30,460 bases of DNA from Bacteroidales bacterium (lineage in GTDB: Bacteria > Bacteroidota > Bacteroidia > Bacteroidales > UBA932). This document shows, in pieces, positions 7,574-16,300 of this stretch (positions are counted from its first letter, which is position 1; the number at the start of each line of letters is the position of its first letter). Position numbers and translations under genes: made by a program. The stretch lies in the NCBI GenBank assembly GCA_017615435.1, contig JAGAAF010000042.1:1-30460 (forward strand), read 5' to 3'. A model generated the notes under the pieces. The model saw only the letters and a list, made by a program, of their open reading frames with translations. It had not been told where the DNA came from and ran no database searches.

Positions 7574-8403
7574 TGGAAGCGAAAAAAATATCCCTCGCCG
7601 ATTACGAATTGTCAGGCGGCGGCTTCAACGGAGAAAGCTACGACCTCAAGGGCGACCCGTCCGTGATGCTCAAACTCTATTTTCCGGGGAAGATCCAGCA
7701 GCCGCTGGACGAAATGATGCTCGCCCGCAAGGTCTATGATATGGGCATACCCACTCCTGAACCGGGAGAGTATGTGGTTACGGAAGACGGCCGCTACGGC
7801 ATCCGTTTCAAGCGCATACTCGGAAAGAAATCGTATTCCCGCGCGACGGGCGACGAACCGGAAAAGGTGGCGCAGTTCGCCGCCGAATTCGCGGGAATGT
7901 GCAAGCAGTTGCACTCTACTCACGTGGACACCACCCAGTTCGAGAACGTGAAGGATCGCTATTATCGCCTGCTCAAGGAGAATCCGTTCTTCACGCCGGC
8001 CGAGAAGGAGAAGATTGAAAAGTTCATAGCGGACACGCCGGACGAAGATACCGCCATCCACGGCGACCTCCAGTACAGCAACGCAATTTTCGTGGGCGAC
8101 CGGCGCTATTTCATCGATCTCGGTGATTTCTGCTGGGGCAACCATCTGTTCGACATCGGTATGGTCTACCTCTGCTGCTACCTCAGCGGGGAAGACTTCA
8201 TCCAGGAGACATTCCATATGCCGAAGTCCGTGGCGATGAAATTCTGGGACAATTTCGCCCCTGTATATTTCGGAGAAGGTATTCCGCTGAAAGAAATAGA
8301 AGATCTTGTCCGTCCGTATGCCGGACTCAAGACTCTTATAATTGAAAGGGACGCTAAGCGCCCTATGCCTGAATTCCGCGCGGCACTCAGCAATATCCTA
8401 TGA
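7573..8403 (+). CDS. Aminoglycoside-phosphotransferase-fold kinase (TIGR02172-like)
   Basis: A 276-residue protein of the APH/choline-kinase fold. Candidate elements are the ATP lysine in VMLKLYF (Lys34), the catalytic loop AIHGDLQYSN (161-170, Asp165 and Asn170) and the metal-binding FIDLGDF (180-186). The N-terminal KISLADYELSGGGFNG and PTPEPGEYV stretches recall the TIGR02172 group of uncharacterised kinase-like proteins; that recollection was not checked by search. The gene overlaps its neighbours by one and four bases, within a run of alarmone and partner-switching genes, so a protein or small-molecule signalling role is more likely than antibiotic resistance. The substrate is unknown. 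Confidence 0.85.
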   Translation: MEAKKISLADYELSGGGFNGESYDLKGDPSVMLKLYFPGKIQQPLDEMMLARKVYDMGIPTPEPGEYVVTEDGRYGIRFKRILGKKSYSRATGDEPEKVAQFAAEFAGMCKQLHSTHVDTTQFENVKDRYYRLLKENPFFTPAEKEKIEKFIADTPDEDTAIHGDLQYSNAIFVGDRRYFIDLGDFCWGNHLFDIGMVYLCCYLSGEDFIQETFHMPKSVAMKFWDNFAPVYFGEGIPLKEIEDLVRPYAGLKTLIIERDAKRPMPEFRAALSNIL

Positions 8404-10427
8404 AGAAACTGAGGAATCTAAAAGCGCTCTTGCTCGTAATTGTGGCCGCCGTAGCATTGGAGGCCACGGCGCTGGTGCAGTTCTTCTACTCGCAGAGGGG
8501 CCTTCGCGAGGAGGCGGAACTGCGGGCGGAAAGCGAACTGGACGCTACGCGTTACGAGATTATGGACATAATCGACCAGGCCGAAGCGGCCGTGCGCAAC
8601 AGCGTTTGGATCGCGCAGTGGTGCCTGGATGTGCCGGACAGCCTCGTACGCGTGTGTCAGAGAATAGTGGCCGACAATCCGGTGGTTGCCGGCTCGACCG
8701 TGGCGCTTGTGCCCGGCTACAGGCCCGACAGACCGCTGTTCTCCCCGTACGTCTGCCGTGAACCGGACGGTTCCCTGAAGGCTCTCTCCCTCGCGACCGA
8801 AGAATATGATTATCCGTCGCAGGAGTGGTTCGTCAGGCCGCTCGAACTGGGGGAGGGCTACTGGTCCGAGCCATACGTGGACGAAGGCGGCGGCGAAATG
8901 CTGATGACGACCTACTCCCTGCCCATACGCGACGCGAAGGGCGTGCAGGCGGCAGTGCTCACGGCCGACATTTCGCTCGAATGGCTCAAGGATCTCGTAG
9001 GGCGGATGAAGGTTTATCCGAACGCCTACTGCACAGTCGGCAGCCGCGAGGGGCACGTAATGGTCAGTCCGCCCGAGACGCAGGACCCTAGGAGCCTGGT
9101 CTTCGACACGGCCGTGGAGCGCACCGGATGGACCATCTCGCTCGTCATCCCCGAAAGCGACATTTTCGGCGTGCTGCGCCGTGTGGGCAGCATAGTCGGC
9201 ATCCTGCAGGTGCTCGGCCTGCTTATGATTATCCTTATGCTGCAGTCGTTCGTCAGGGGCGAGCGCCGTTTCCGCGAACTGGACAAGCAGCGCGAAAGAA
9301 TCGCCGGCGAACTGCAGGTGGCGACGGGCATACAGATGTCTATGGTCCCGAAGACCTTTCCTCCGTTCCCCGAGCGGCACGACCTGGATATGGCGGCGAC
9401 CATCGTCCCGGCCAAGGAGGTGGGCGGAGACCTGTACGACTTCTTCATCCGCGACGAAAAGCTCTTCTTCTGTGTGGGCGACGTCAGCGGAAAGGGCGTG
9501 CCGGCCGCGCTCGTGATGGCGGTGACCCGTACGACCTTCCGTAACCTGTCGGCCCACGAAGACAGCCCGGGCCGTATCGTTCGGACGATGAACGACAACC
9601 TCTCGGCGATGAACGAAAGCAATATGTTCGTCACCTTCTTCTGCGGAGTGCTGGACCTTGCAAAGGGCTATCTGCGCTACTGCAATGCCGGCCACAACCC
9701 GCCTATGACGCTTACCGATGCCATACGCCCTCTGCCTGTGGAGCCTAATCTTCCCCTAGGTATTATGGGCGGCTTCGAGTTCAAGGAGCAGGAAATGCCT
9801 TTCCGTTACGACGACGCTCTCTTCCTTTATACCGACGGACTCACCGAGGCGGAGAATGCCGCGCACGAGCAGTTCGGCGAGGAGAGGATGGAGAAGAACC
9901 TTCACGGCAGGAAGAGCGCACAGGACCATCTGGACAACATCAAGAAAAAGGTGGCGGAGTTCGTGGGCGATGCGCCCCAGAGCGACGACCTTACGATACT
10001 CTTCATCCACTACGTGCCATCCTCACGCCGTCTTGTGCTTAAGAACAGCATAGACCAGATATCACTGCTGCCTGCCTTCGTCGAAGATGCGGTCAAGGCT
10101 TCAAAACTCAATCCCGAACTGGAGAGCAGTCTTAATCTCGCTCTGGAAGAAGCGGTCACCAACGTGATCGACTATGCTTATCCGGAAGGAACTGAAGGCG
10201 AGGTGCTGATCGACGCTGCAGTCACGGACAAGGCCCTGACATTCACCATCACGGATAACGGCAAACCGTTCGACCCGACCGCGCGGCCGGAGGTGGACAT
10301 CAATGCCGGAGTGGAGGATCGCCCCATCGGTGGCCTGGGAATACACCTCGTCCGCCAGATTATGGACGATGTCCGTTATGAGAGAAGGGGAGAGAAGAAT
10401 GTTCTGATAATGACAAAAAGATATTGA
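8400..10427 (+). CDS. Membrane sensor, SpoIIE-type PP2C phosphatase and anti-sigma-type HATPase in one protein
   Basis: A 675-residue inner-membrane protein. One membrane segment lies at about 7-29 and a second at about 264-285. Between them is an extracytoplasmic PAS-like/Cache sensor region, with SQEWFVRPLELGEGYWSEPY at 140-159. A short coiled linker (290-315) leads to a PP2C/SpoIIE phosphatase (about 325-540) with metal aspartates in VGGDLYDF (Asp344), VGDVSGKG (Asp361), YTDGLTEAE (Asp479) and QSDDLT (529/530). The C-terminal domain (about 545-675) is an RsbW/SpoIIAB-like ATPase: LALEEAVTNVIDYAYP with Glu584 and Asn588, ITDNGKPFDP and GGLGIHLV. It thus carries phosphatase and putative kinase for a STAS protein, and the next gene encodes one four bases on. 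Overlap with the kinase gene upstream is four bases. Confidence 0.93.
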   Translation: MKKLRNLKALLLVIVAAVALEATALVQFFYSQRGLREEAELRAESELDATRYEIMDIIDQAEAAVRNSVWIAQWCLDVPDSLVRVCQRIVADNPVVAGSTVALVPGYRPDRPLFSPYVCREPDGSLKALSLATEEYDYPSQEWFVRPLELGEGYWSEPYVDEGGGEMLMTTYSLPIRDAKGVQAAVLTADISLEWLKDLVGRMKVYPNAYCTVGSREGHVMVSPPETQDPRSLVFDTAVERTGWTISLVIPESDIFGVLRRVGSIVGILQVLGLLMIILMLQSFVRGERRFRELDKQRERIAGELQVATGIQMSMVPKTFPPFPERHDLDMAATIVPAKEVGGDLYDFFIRDEKLFFCVGDVSGKGVPAALVMAVTRTTFRNLSAHEDSPGRIVRTMNDNLSAMNESNMFVTFFCGVLDLAKGYLRYCNAGHNPPMTLTDAIRPLPVEPNLPLGIMGGFEFKEQEMPFRYDDALFLYTDGLTEAENAAHEQFGEERMEKNLHGRKSAQDHLDNIKKKVAEFVGDAPQSDDLTILFIHYVPSSRRLVLKNSIDQISLLPAFVEDAVKASKLNPELESSLNLALEEAVTNVIDYAYPEGTEGEVLIDAAVTDKALTFTITDNGKPFDPTARPEVDINAGVEDRPIGGLGIHLVRQIMDDVRYERRGEKNVLIMTKRY

Positions 10428-10431
10428 TACT

Positions 10432-10734
10432 ATGGAAGTTAAGATCGTACGCGAAGCCGGGGAAGTGACCGCTTATCTGATCGGTCGCCTGGACACTCCC
10501 GCTTCTCTGGAGATTGCACCCCAGATGAACGCTCTGGAAGCCGATGCCGGCGGAACCATTATTCTGGACTGTACGGAACTCGCTTACATTTCGAGTTCGG
10601 GCCTCAGAATATTCATCACCCTTCGCAAAGCCGCAGCCGCGAAGGGTGGTAAAGTCATCGTGCGCAATATCTCGAATGAGATACGCAGCGTGTTTATGAT
10701 GACCGGATTTCTGAATCTGTTTGAAATCCAGTAA
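10432..10734 (+). CDS. STAS-domain anti-sigma factor antagonist
   Basis: A 100-residue single STAS domain. The pattern TAYLIGRLDTPAS (13-25) then IILDCTELAYISSSGLRIF (43-61) matches the SpoIIAA/RsbV family. The Ser56 of SSSG aligns with the regulatory serine phosphorylated by the anti-sigma kinase and dephosphorylated by the PP2C enzyme; the preceding Asp of the classical DSSG motif is Ser54 here. It is the last gene of the rightward operon, four bases after the phosphatase/HATPase gene, which is its obvious partner. No sigma factor gene is nearby, so the final output of the switch is not visible in this window. Confidence 0.93.
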   Translation: MEVKIVREAGEVTAYLIGRLDTPASLEIAPQMNALEADAGGTIILDCTELAYISSSGLRIFITLRKAAAAKGGKVIVRNISNEIRSVFMMTGFLNLFEIQ

Positions 10735-10738
10735 ACAA

Positions 10739-10755
10739 AACTACGAAGTGTAGTT
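10739..10755 (-). terminator. Weak hairpin terminator between convergent genes
   Basis: On the minus strand a 6-bp stem (AACTAC/GTAGTT, loop ACTTC) overlaps the stop codon of the CofE-like gene and is followed by TTGTTT. The stem is AT-rich and short. It lies in the six-base gap between the convergent STAS and CofE-like genes, where some termination signal would be expected. Confidence 0.35.
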
Positions 10756-11940
10756 GTCGAAGTAACCCTGGACGAGTACGACCGGGGTGCCTTTGTCGCC
10801 GGAACCGCTGGTGAGGTCGCAGAGCGAGCCGATGAGGTCCGTGAGCTGACGGGGAGTTGTTCCCTCGGAGACCATCTGGCCCTTGAGGCTGGCGTCTTTG
10901 TGGCGTATGCTCTCGGAAATGGCGTTCTTCAGTTCTTCTCCCTTGAGGCTTGCAAATTCGCTGTCCGCGAGGAACTTGATCTTAAGCTCGTTCGGAGTTC
11001 CGATCAGGCCTTCGGTGAAGAACGGGGAGACCACAGGGTCTGCAAGCTCCCAGATCTTGCCCTTCGGATCCTTGAAAGCTCCGTCGCCATAGACCATTAC
11101 CTCCACGTGCTTGCCGGTTTCCTTGAGGATGCGGGCCTGAACTTCGTGCACCAGACCTTCGCCGGAGCGGGGGAACAGTTTCACGCTGTCTTCGGTGGCT
11201 TTGTTCGATCCGAGCAGGCCATATTTCTCGTTGTAACCGCTGCCGTCCACGGGGGCGGAGAGAATCTGGTCCATTCCCACGACCGTCTTGGCGCCGGCTT
11301 TCTCGAGGATGCGGCGGGTGCGGCGGCGGGTGTGGATGTCGCAGTTGATGACGGTGTCCGTGTAAGCGAGGATGGCCTCCGGCCTGTTGGCGAAGACTAT
11401 CTCGACTTCTGCACCTTCCGAACGGATAAGGTCGGAATAGTACTCCACATAGTCCATTCCGGTGAATTCGTGCAGATACACGCCGAACACCTCGCGATAA
11501 CGCTCGAGAGAGAGTACGTCAGTGTAAGGATTGATTCCTGCCTCGTCCATTACGTCGAGGTCCAGAATGGAATTACCCACCTCGTCCGAGGGGTAAGAGA
11601 GCATTAACACCACCTTGCGGCAGCCCCTTGCCATACCCTTGAGGCAGATGGCGAAGCGGTTACGGCTCAGGATGGGGAAAATGATGCCTACTGTGCCTCC
11701 GCCGGTGCGTGCCTTGACATCCTTTGCGATGTCATCCACGGTGGCGTAATTGCCTTCAGAACGAGCTACGATGGACTCGGTGATAGCCACGACATCGCGG
11801 TCGCGGAGTTCGAATCCTTCCTCGCGGGCAGCGCCCAGTACACTTTCTAAGATGATTTCTGCCAACGGATCTCCTTGGCGGATAATGGGGCAGCGAATAC
11901 CCCGTGCGACTGTTCCAGTCCTTCTTTCCCTAGTTTTCAT
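10741..11940 (-). CDS. CofE-like protein (coenzyme F420:L-glutamate ligase family)
   Basis: A 399-residue protein when started at the ATG at 11940. A start 33 bases upstream would lie across the -7 box and is rejected. The N-terminal GTVARGIRCPIIRQGDPL and RDVVAITESIVARSEG, and the internal GMDQILSAPVDGSGYN and VMVYGDGAFKDP, are typical of the F420-0:gamma-glutamyl ligase (CofE, PF01996) family, which forms GTP-dependent gamma-glutamyl bonds. Proteins of this length occur in anaerobes not known to make F420, so F420 itself is probably not the substrate. It stands alone on the minus strand with its own promoter, divergent from the purine operon and convergent with the signalling operon. The true acceptor is unknown. 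Confidence 0.8.
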   Translation of the reverse strand: MKTRERRTGTVARGIRCPIIRQGDPLAEIILESVLGAAREEGFELRDRDVVAITESIVARSEGNYATVDDIAKDVKARTGGGTVGIIFPILSRNRFAICLKGMARGCRKVVLMLSYPSDEVGNSILDLDVMDEAGINPYTDVLSLERYREVFGVYLHEFTGMDYVEYYSDLIRSEGAEVEIVFANRPEAILAYTDTVINCDIHTRRRTRRILEKAGAKTVVGMDQILSAPVDGSGYNEKYGLLGSNKATEDSVKLFPRSGEGLVHEVQARILKETGKHVEVMVYGDGAFKDPKGKIWELADPVVSPFFTEGLIGTPNELKIKFLADSEFASLKGEELKNAISESIRHKDASLKGQMVSEGTTPRQLTDLIGSLCDLTSGSGDKGTPVVLVQGYFDNYTS

Positions 11941-11957
11941 TGAATAGGTGTTACGAA

Positions 11958-11989
11958 CAAAGTTATAACCCATTTCTCACTTCCGCAAA
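11958..11989 (-). promoter_or_regulatory. Promoter of the CofE-like gene
   Basis: On the minus strand TTTG (11989-11986) is followed by 20 bases and then TAACTTTG (11965-11958), an excellent match to the Bacteroidota -33/-7 promoter. The expected start site near 11953 gives a leader of about a dozen bases to the ATG at 11940 and supports that start choice. Confidence 0.7.
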
Positions 11990-12047
11990 TCTTTTTCAAT
12001 AATTTCTTAAAATATTTTATTAACAGCAAAATGTGCATAACTTCTTC

Positions 12048-12078
12048 TTGCAGGAATCGCAGATAAATTGTAGATTTG
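12048..12078 (+). promoter_or_regulatory. Promoter of the purine operon
   Basis: TTG at 12048-12050, 20 bases, then TAGATTTG at 12071-12078, matching -33 and -7 consensus. Transcription would start near 12083, leaving a leader of about 30 bases before the purC1 ATG at 12113. No purine riboswitch fold is recognisable in that short leader. Confidence 0.7.
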
Positions 12079-12112
12079 AACTTCCTTTTGAGGTTGGTTA
12101 TTGTTATATAAT

Positions 12113-12796
12113 ATGAGAAAAATCTATTCCGGTAAAACCAAAGATGTCTTCGCTCTTGAAGACGGTAACTATCTTCTCAAATTCAAGGATGACTGCACCG
12201 GCAAGGACGGCGTGTTCGACCCGGGCGAGAATTCCATCGGCCTCACGATCGAAGGAGTGGGGGATGTGAACCTCAGGATGTCCATCTACTACTTCGAGAA
12301 ACTCAATGCAGCGGGCATACGTACGCATTACGTGTCTGCGAATCTGGATGACACCACTATGACAGTCCTTCCCGCGAAGGTCTTCGGACACGGCCTCGAG
12401 GTGATCTGCCGCAACAAAGCGGTCGGCAGCTTCATCCGCCGCTACGGCGAGTACATCGAGGAAGGCGCCGATCTTCCGTCATACGTGGAGATGACCTTCA
12501 AGAACGACGCGAAGGGTGATCCCCTCGTGACTAAGGAAGGCCTCAAGGTGCTCGGCATTATGACCGAGAAGCAGTACGACGACATCGCCGAGATGACCCG
12601 CCGTATCACCAAGGTCGTTGCCGACGATATGCTCGAGAAGGGCCTGGTACTTTACGACATCAAGTTCGAATTCGGTTACGACGCCGAGGGCAAGGTGATG
12701 CTCATCGACGAAATCGCTTCCGGAAATATGCGAGTGTACAAAGACGGCAAGTACATCGAGCCGATGACCCTTTCAAAGCTTTTCTTCGAGAAATGA
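12113..12796 (+). CDS. purC: SAICAR synthetase, first copy (PurC1)
   Basis: Phosphoribosylaminoimidazole-succinocarboxamide synthase, 227 residues, joining CAIR and aspartate with ATP. Aligned by eye to E. coli PurC it keeps the contacts I could place: Lys8 and Lys10 in [10 protein letters not shown], Arg100 and Ser106 in [11 protein letters not shown] (E. coli Arg94, Ser100), Lys130 and Asp136 in [16 protein letters not shown] (182-188), and Arg207 (E. coli Arg199). The C-terminal [11 protein letters not shown] differs from the usual DE-SPD-RLW form. A frame beginning at 12101 adds four residues; the ATG at 12113 gives the standard family N-terminus. Its stop overlaps purE by four bases (ATGA). 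First gene of the operon. Confidence 0.92.
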   Translation: MRKIYSGKTKDVFALEDGNYLLKFKDDCTGKDGVFDPGENSIGLTIEGVGDVNLRMSIYYFEKLNAAGIRTHYVSANLDDTTMTVLPAKVFGHGLEVICRNKAVGSFIRRYGEYIEEGADLPSYVEMTFKNDAKGDPLVTKEGLKVLGIMTEKQYDDIAEMTRRITKVVADDMLEKGLVLYDIKFEFGYDAEGKVMLIDEIASGNMRVYKDGKYIEPMTLSKLFFEK

Positions 12797-13260
12797 GAGT
12801 AGCGGTCATAATGGGCAGCGCCAGCGACTGGGACGTTATGTCCCCGTGCTGCGAGACCCTGGAGCAATTCGGTATTCCCTACGAAAAGAGGGTGCTCAGC
12901 GCGCACCGTAATCCCGGCCCCCTGGCGGAGTATGTTTCTTCGCTCAAGGACAAGGGCTGCGAGGTGGTGATCGCAGGTGCCGGCGGCGCCGCCCATCTGC
13001 CCGGCGTCATCGCTGCACTGACAACCCTTCCGGTAATCGGAATTCCCGTGAAGTCCAAAGCTCTGAACGGTCTGGACTCCCTTCTGTCGATAGTGCAGAT
13101 GCCTTCGGGCATCCCGGTGGCCACTATGGCCATCGACGGGGCAAAGAACGCCGCGCTCTATGCGGTGAGCATCCTGGCCCTGGCAGACTGCACCCTCGCA
13201 CAGAAACTCCAGGAGTTCCGCCAGCAGCAGAGCGAGAAAGTCCTTAACACAGTCATCTAA
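12793..13260 (+). CDS. purE: N5-carboxyaminoimidazole ribonucleotide mutase (PurE, class I)
   Basis: A 155-residue PurE that moves the carboxylate of N5-CAIR to form CAIR, the substrate of PurC. The phosphate-binding GSASD (8-12), active-site SAHRNP (36-41, His38) and [11 protein letters not shown] (61-71) are the class I bacterial pattern, not the animal AIR-carboxylase form. Class I enzymes normally depend on PurK for N5-CAIR, and no purK lies in this window. It is translationally coupled to purC1, so two successive enzymes are made together, as in the animal PAICS fusion. Confidence 0.96.
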   Translation: MRVAVIMGSASDWDVMSPCCETLEQFGIPYEKRVLSAHRNPGPLAEYVSSLKDKGCEVVIAGAGGAAHLPGVIAALTTLPVIGIPVKSKALNGLDSLLSIVQMPSGIPVATMAIDGAKNAALYAVSILALADCTLAQKLQEFRQQQSEKVLNTVI

Positions 13261-13265
13261 TACTC

Positions 13266-13296
13266 AAGCCCACCTTGCCCCAGCAGCGGTGGGCTT
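13266..13296 (+). terminator. Hairpin between purE and purL, possible internal terminator or processing site
   Basis: AAGCCCACC (13266-13274) pairs perfectly with GGTGGGCTT (13288-13296) across a 13-base loop, followed by AATATTTTG. It sits in the only sizeable gap (46 bases) of the purine operon, ten bases before the purL ATG. The tail is only weakly U-rich, so partial termination or RNA processing is more likely than full termination. Confidence 0.5.
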
Positions 13297-13306
13297 AATA
13301 TTTTGA

Positions 13307-16300
13307 ATGGAAAGTCCCAAAAGAGTATTCGTCGAGAAGCGGGAAGGCTTTCGCGTTGAGTCGCAGAGCCTGCTTGCCGACTTCAATGAGAACCTGTCCC
13401 TTCAGCTGCAGTCGCTGCGGCTGGTGAAGGTTTACGACCTTTTCGGTTTCACTCCGGAGCTTCTGGAGAAGTGCCGCTACACCGTTTTCGGCGAGAAGGT
13501 CACCGACCTCGTGAGCGACACATATCCCGCAGACTGCAAGTACATAGCAGTGGAGTATCTGCCGGGCCAGTTCGACCAGTGCGCATCGTCTGCCGAAGAC
13601 TGCGTGCACCTGATCGATCCTTCAGCGGACATACGCATCAAGAGTGCCCGTATGCTCGTGTTCCCGCCGGACACTCCGGACGAGATGCTCTCGCGCATAG
13701 CGGCCTACTATATCAACCCCATCGAATCGCGCCCCAAGGACCTTTCGGTCATCAGGGAGAGCGAGAAGGCCGAAGTGAAGCCTATCGAGGATCTTTCCGG
13801 CTTCTGCGCAATGACCCCGGAGGCTTATCCGGCGTTCTGCAAAGAAAAGGGTCTGGCTATGAACGCCGACGACCTCGCGGAGGTGGTGGCGTATTTCAAG
13901 GCAGAGGGACGCGATCCTTCGGAGACGGAACTGCGCATTCTGGACACATACTGGAGCGACCATTGCCGTCACACGACTTTCACGACTGAGATTCAGGAAA
14001 TCACCGTGGACGAGTCTTTTATGAAGAAAGAACTTCAGGATTCGTTACACCTATTTAATAATATGCGTCGCGAACTGGGCCGCGAGGGCAAGCCGCTATG
14101 TCTGATGGAGCTTGCCACCATCGGCGCCCGTTGGCTGAAATCCAAGGGCCTGCTGGACGACCAGGAGCAGAGCGAGGAGAACAATGCCTGCAGCATCTAT
14201 GTGAACGTAGACGTGGACGGAGAGATGCAGAAGTGGCTCCTGATGTTCAAGAACGAGACTCACAACCATCCTACGGAGATCGAGCCTTTCGGCGGTGCGG
14301 CTACCTGCCTGGGCGGTGCAATCCGCGATCCTCTTTCCGGTCGTGCCTATGTCTATCAGGCTATGCGCGTGACTGGAGCGGGGGACATCACTGCCAAAGT
14401 GTCGGACACTATCCCCGGCAAGCTCCCTCAGAGGATGATATCCCGAAAGGCCGCGGGCGGTTACTCAAGCTACGGTAACCAGATTGGCCTTGCGACCACG
14501 CACGTAAGGGAAATCTATTCGGAAGGCTACACGGCCAAGCGAATGGAGATAGGCGCAGTGGTAGGTGCTGTCAAAGCATCGAACGTGCGCCGCGAGAGCC
14601 CCGTCGCCGGCGACGTGATCCTCCTTCTGGGAGGACGCACCGGCCGCGACGGAATAGGCGGCGCCACGGGCTCTTCAAAACAGCACACCGAGGCCTCCCT
14701 CGAGAACTGCGGCTCCGAGGTGCAGAAGGGCAACGCTCCGGAGGAGCGCCAGCTTCAGCGCCTTTTCCGCCGCAGGGAAGTCACCAGCCTCATCAAGAAG
14801 TCGAACGACTTCGGTGCAGGCGGCGTGAGTGTGGCAATAGGCGAACTAGCCCCCGGACTTGACATATACCTGGACCGTGTCCCGGTCAAATATTCAGGCC
14901 TTAACGCCACCGAACTCGCAATCAGCGAGTCCCAGGAGCGTATGGCAGTAGTGATCGAGGCTGCCGACAAAGAGCGCTTTATGAAGCTCTGTCAGGCAGA
15001 CAACATAGAGGTGACGCACGTCGCCGATGTGACTGACACCGCCCGTATGCGTATGTACTTCCACGGCGAAAAGGTCTGCGACCTCACCCGCGCGTTCATC
15101 GACAGCGCCGGCGCCCGCCATTATTCGAAGGCTGCGATTGCTGCTGTCGAGCAGCGCGACCCCTTCGTCCGCAAGCCTTCCGGCAGCACGCTAGAAGAGA
15201 AAATGGTCAGCGTGATGGGTTCGCCGAACGTAGCCTCGCAGAAGGGGCTGGTGGAGATGTTCGACTCCACGATAGGCCGTTCGACGGTGCTGATGCCCTA
15301 CGGCGGTGCGCGCCAGGCCAGCGAGACTCAGGTCTCCGTTCAGAAACTGCCCGTGGACGGCGTCACTAACACTGCCAGCGCGATGGCCTTCGGTTTCAAT
15401 CCCGACCTCGCCCTTTGGAGCCCTTACCACAGCGCCGCTTACGCCGTGGTGGAGGCTTGTACGAAGCTTGTCGCCGCCGGAGCGGACTGGAGCCATATGC
15501 GCTTCTCCTACCAGGAATACTTCGAGCGGATGAGTTCGGATCCCCACACCTGGGGCAAGCCGCTCAGCGCCCTTCTCGGCGCTCTCAAGATGCAGGCGGC
15601 CCTCGGTCTGCCGTCCATAGGCGGAAAGGATTCGATGAGCGGCACCTTCGAGCATATCCACGTCCCTCCGACCCTCGTGGCTTTCGGAATCACGACGGTG
15701 GATGTAAGAGACGTCATTTCGACCCCGTTCAAGAAAGCGGGGAACAAGATATACCTCCTCAGGCATACTCCTCTTGCGGACTATATGCCCGATACCGAGC
15801 AACTGAAGCGCAACTGGAATTGGCTTCGCGGACAGATCAAGGCCGGGCGCGTCGTGTCAGCCTGGTCGCTTAGCTACGGCGGAGTTGCAGAAGCGCTCGT
15901 AAAGATGGCTATGGGCAACGCCCTTGGAGTGGATGTCCGGCTGCCGGAAGACGAACTGTTCTCGCTGGGCTACGGTTCGGTGATTCTTGAAGCCACGGAA
16001 GCTCTTGAGGGCGCTCTTGAACTTGGCACAGTTACCGGGAAAGACATCAGTATCAATGGTGAGACATTGCCTTTTGAGGTCTTGGAGAAGGCCTACGAAG
16101 GAAAGTATTTCGCCAATTATCCTCCCCGCGTCAAGGCGGCATTCGATGCTCCGGTGCCGGAGGTAAAGGCTCAGGCTTTCGCCCCCGCGAATCTGATCTA
16201 CCCCGGCGCACCGGTGGAACATCCGGTCGTTTGTATGCCTGTGTTCCCGGGCACGAACTGCGACTATGACACGGCGAAGGCATTCCGTAAAGCCGGCGCC

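Noticed and set aside
7573..8403. Antibiotic-resistance aminoglycoside phosphotransferase
   Set aside because: Only the kinase fold is shared. Tight placement in a signalling operon and sequence nearer to uncharacterised kinase-like proteins argue against resistance.
8418..9695. Open frame of 425 codons antisense to the phosphatase gene
   Set aside because: Same reason: mirror of a real gene, His- and Arg-rich composition and no motif.
11941..11973. Upstream start for the CofE-like protein
   Set aside because: It lies across a near-perfect -7 promoter box, so the transcript would not contain it.
12079..12112. Purine or PRPP riboswitch in the purC1 leader
   Set aside because: The predicted leader is only about 30 bases, too short for a known purine-sensing aptamer, and shows no stem.
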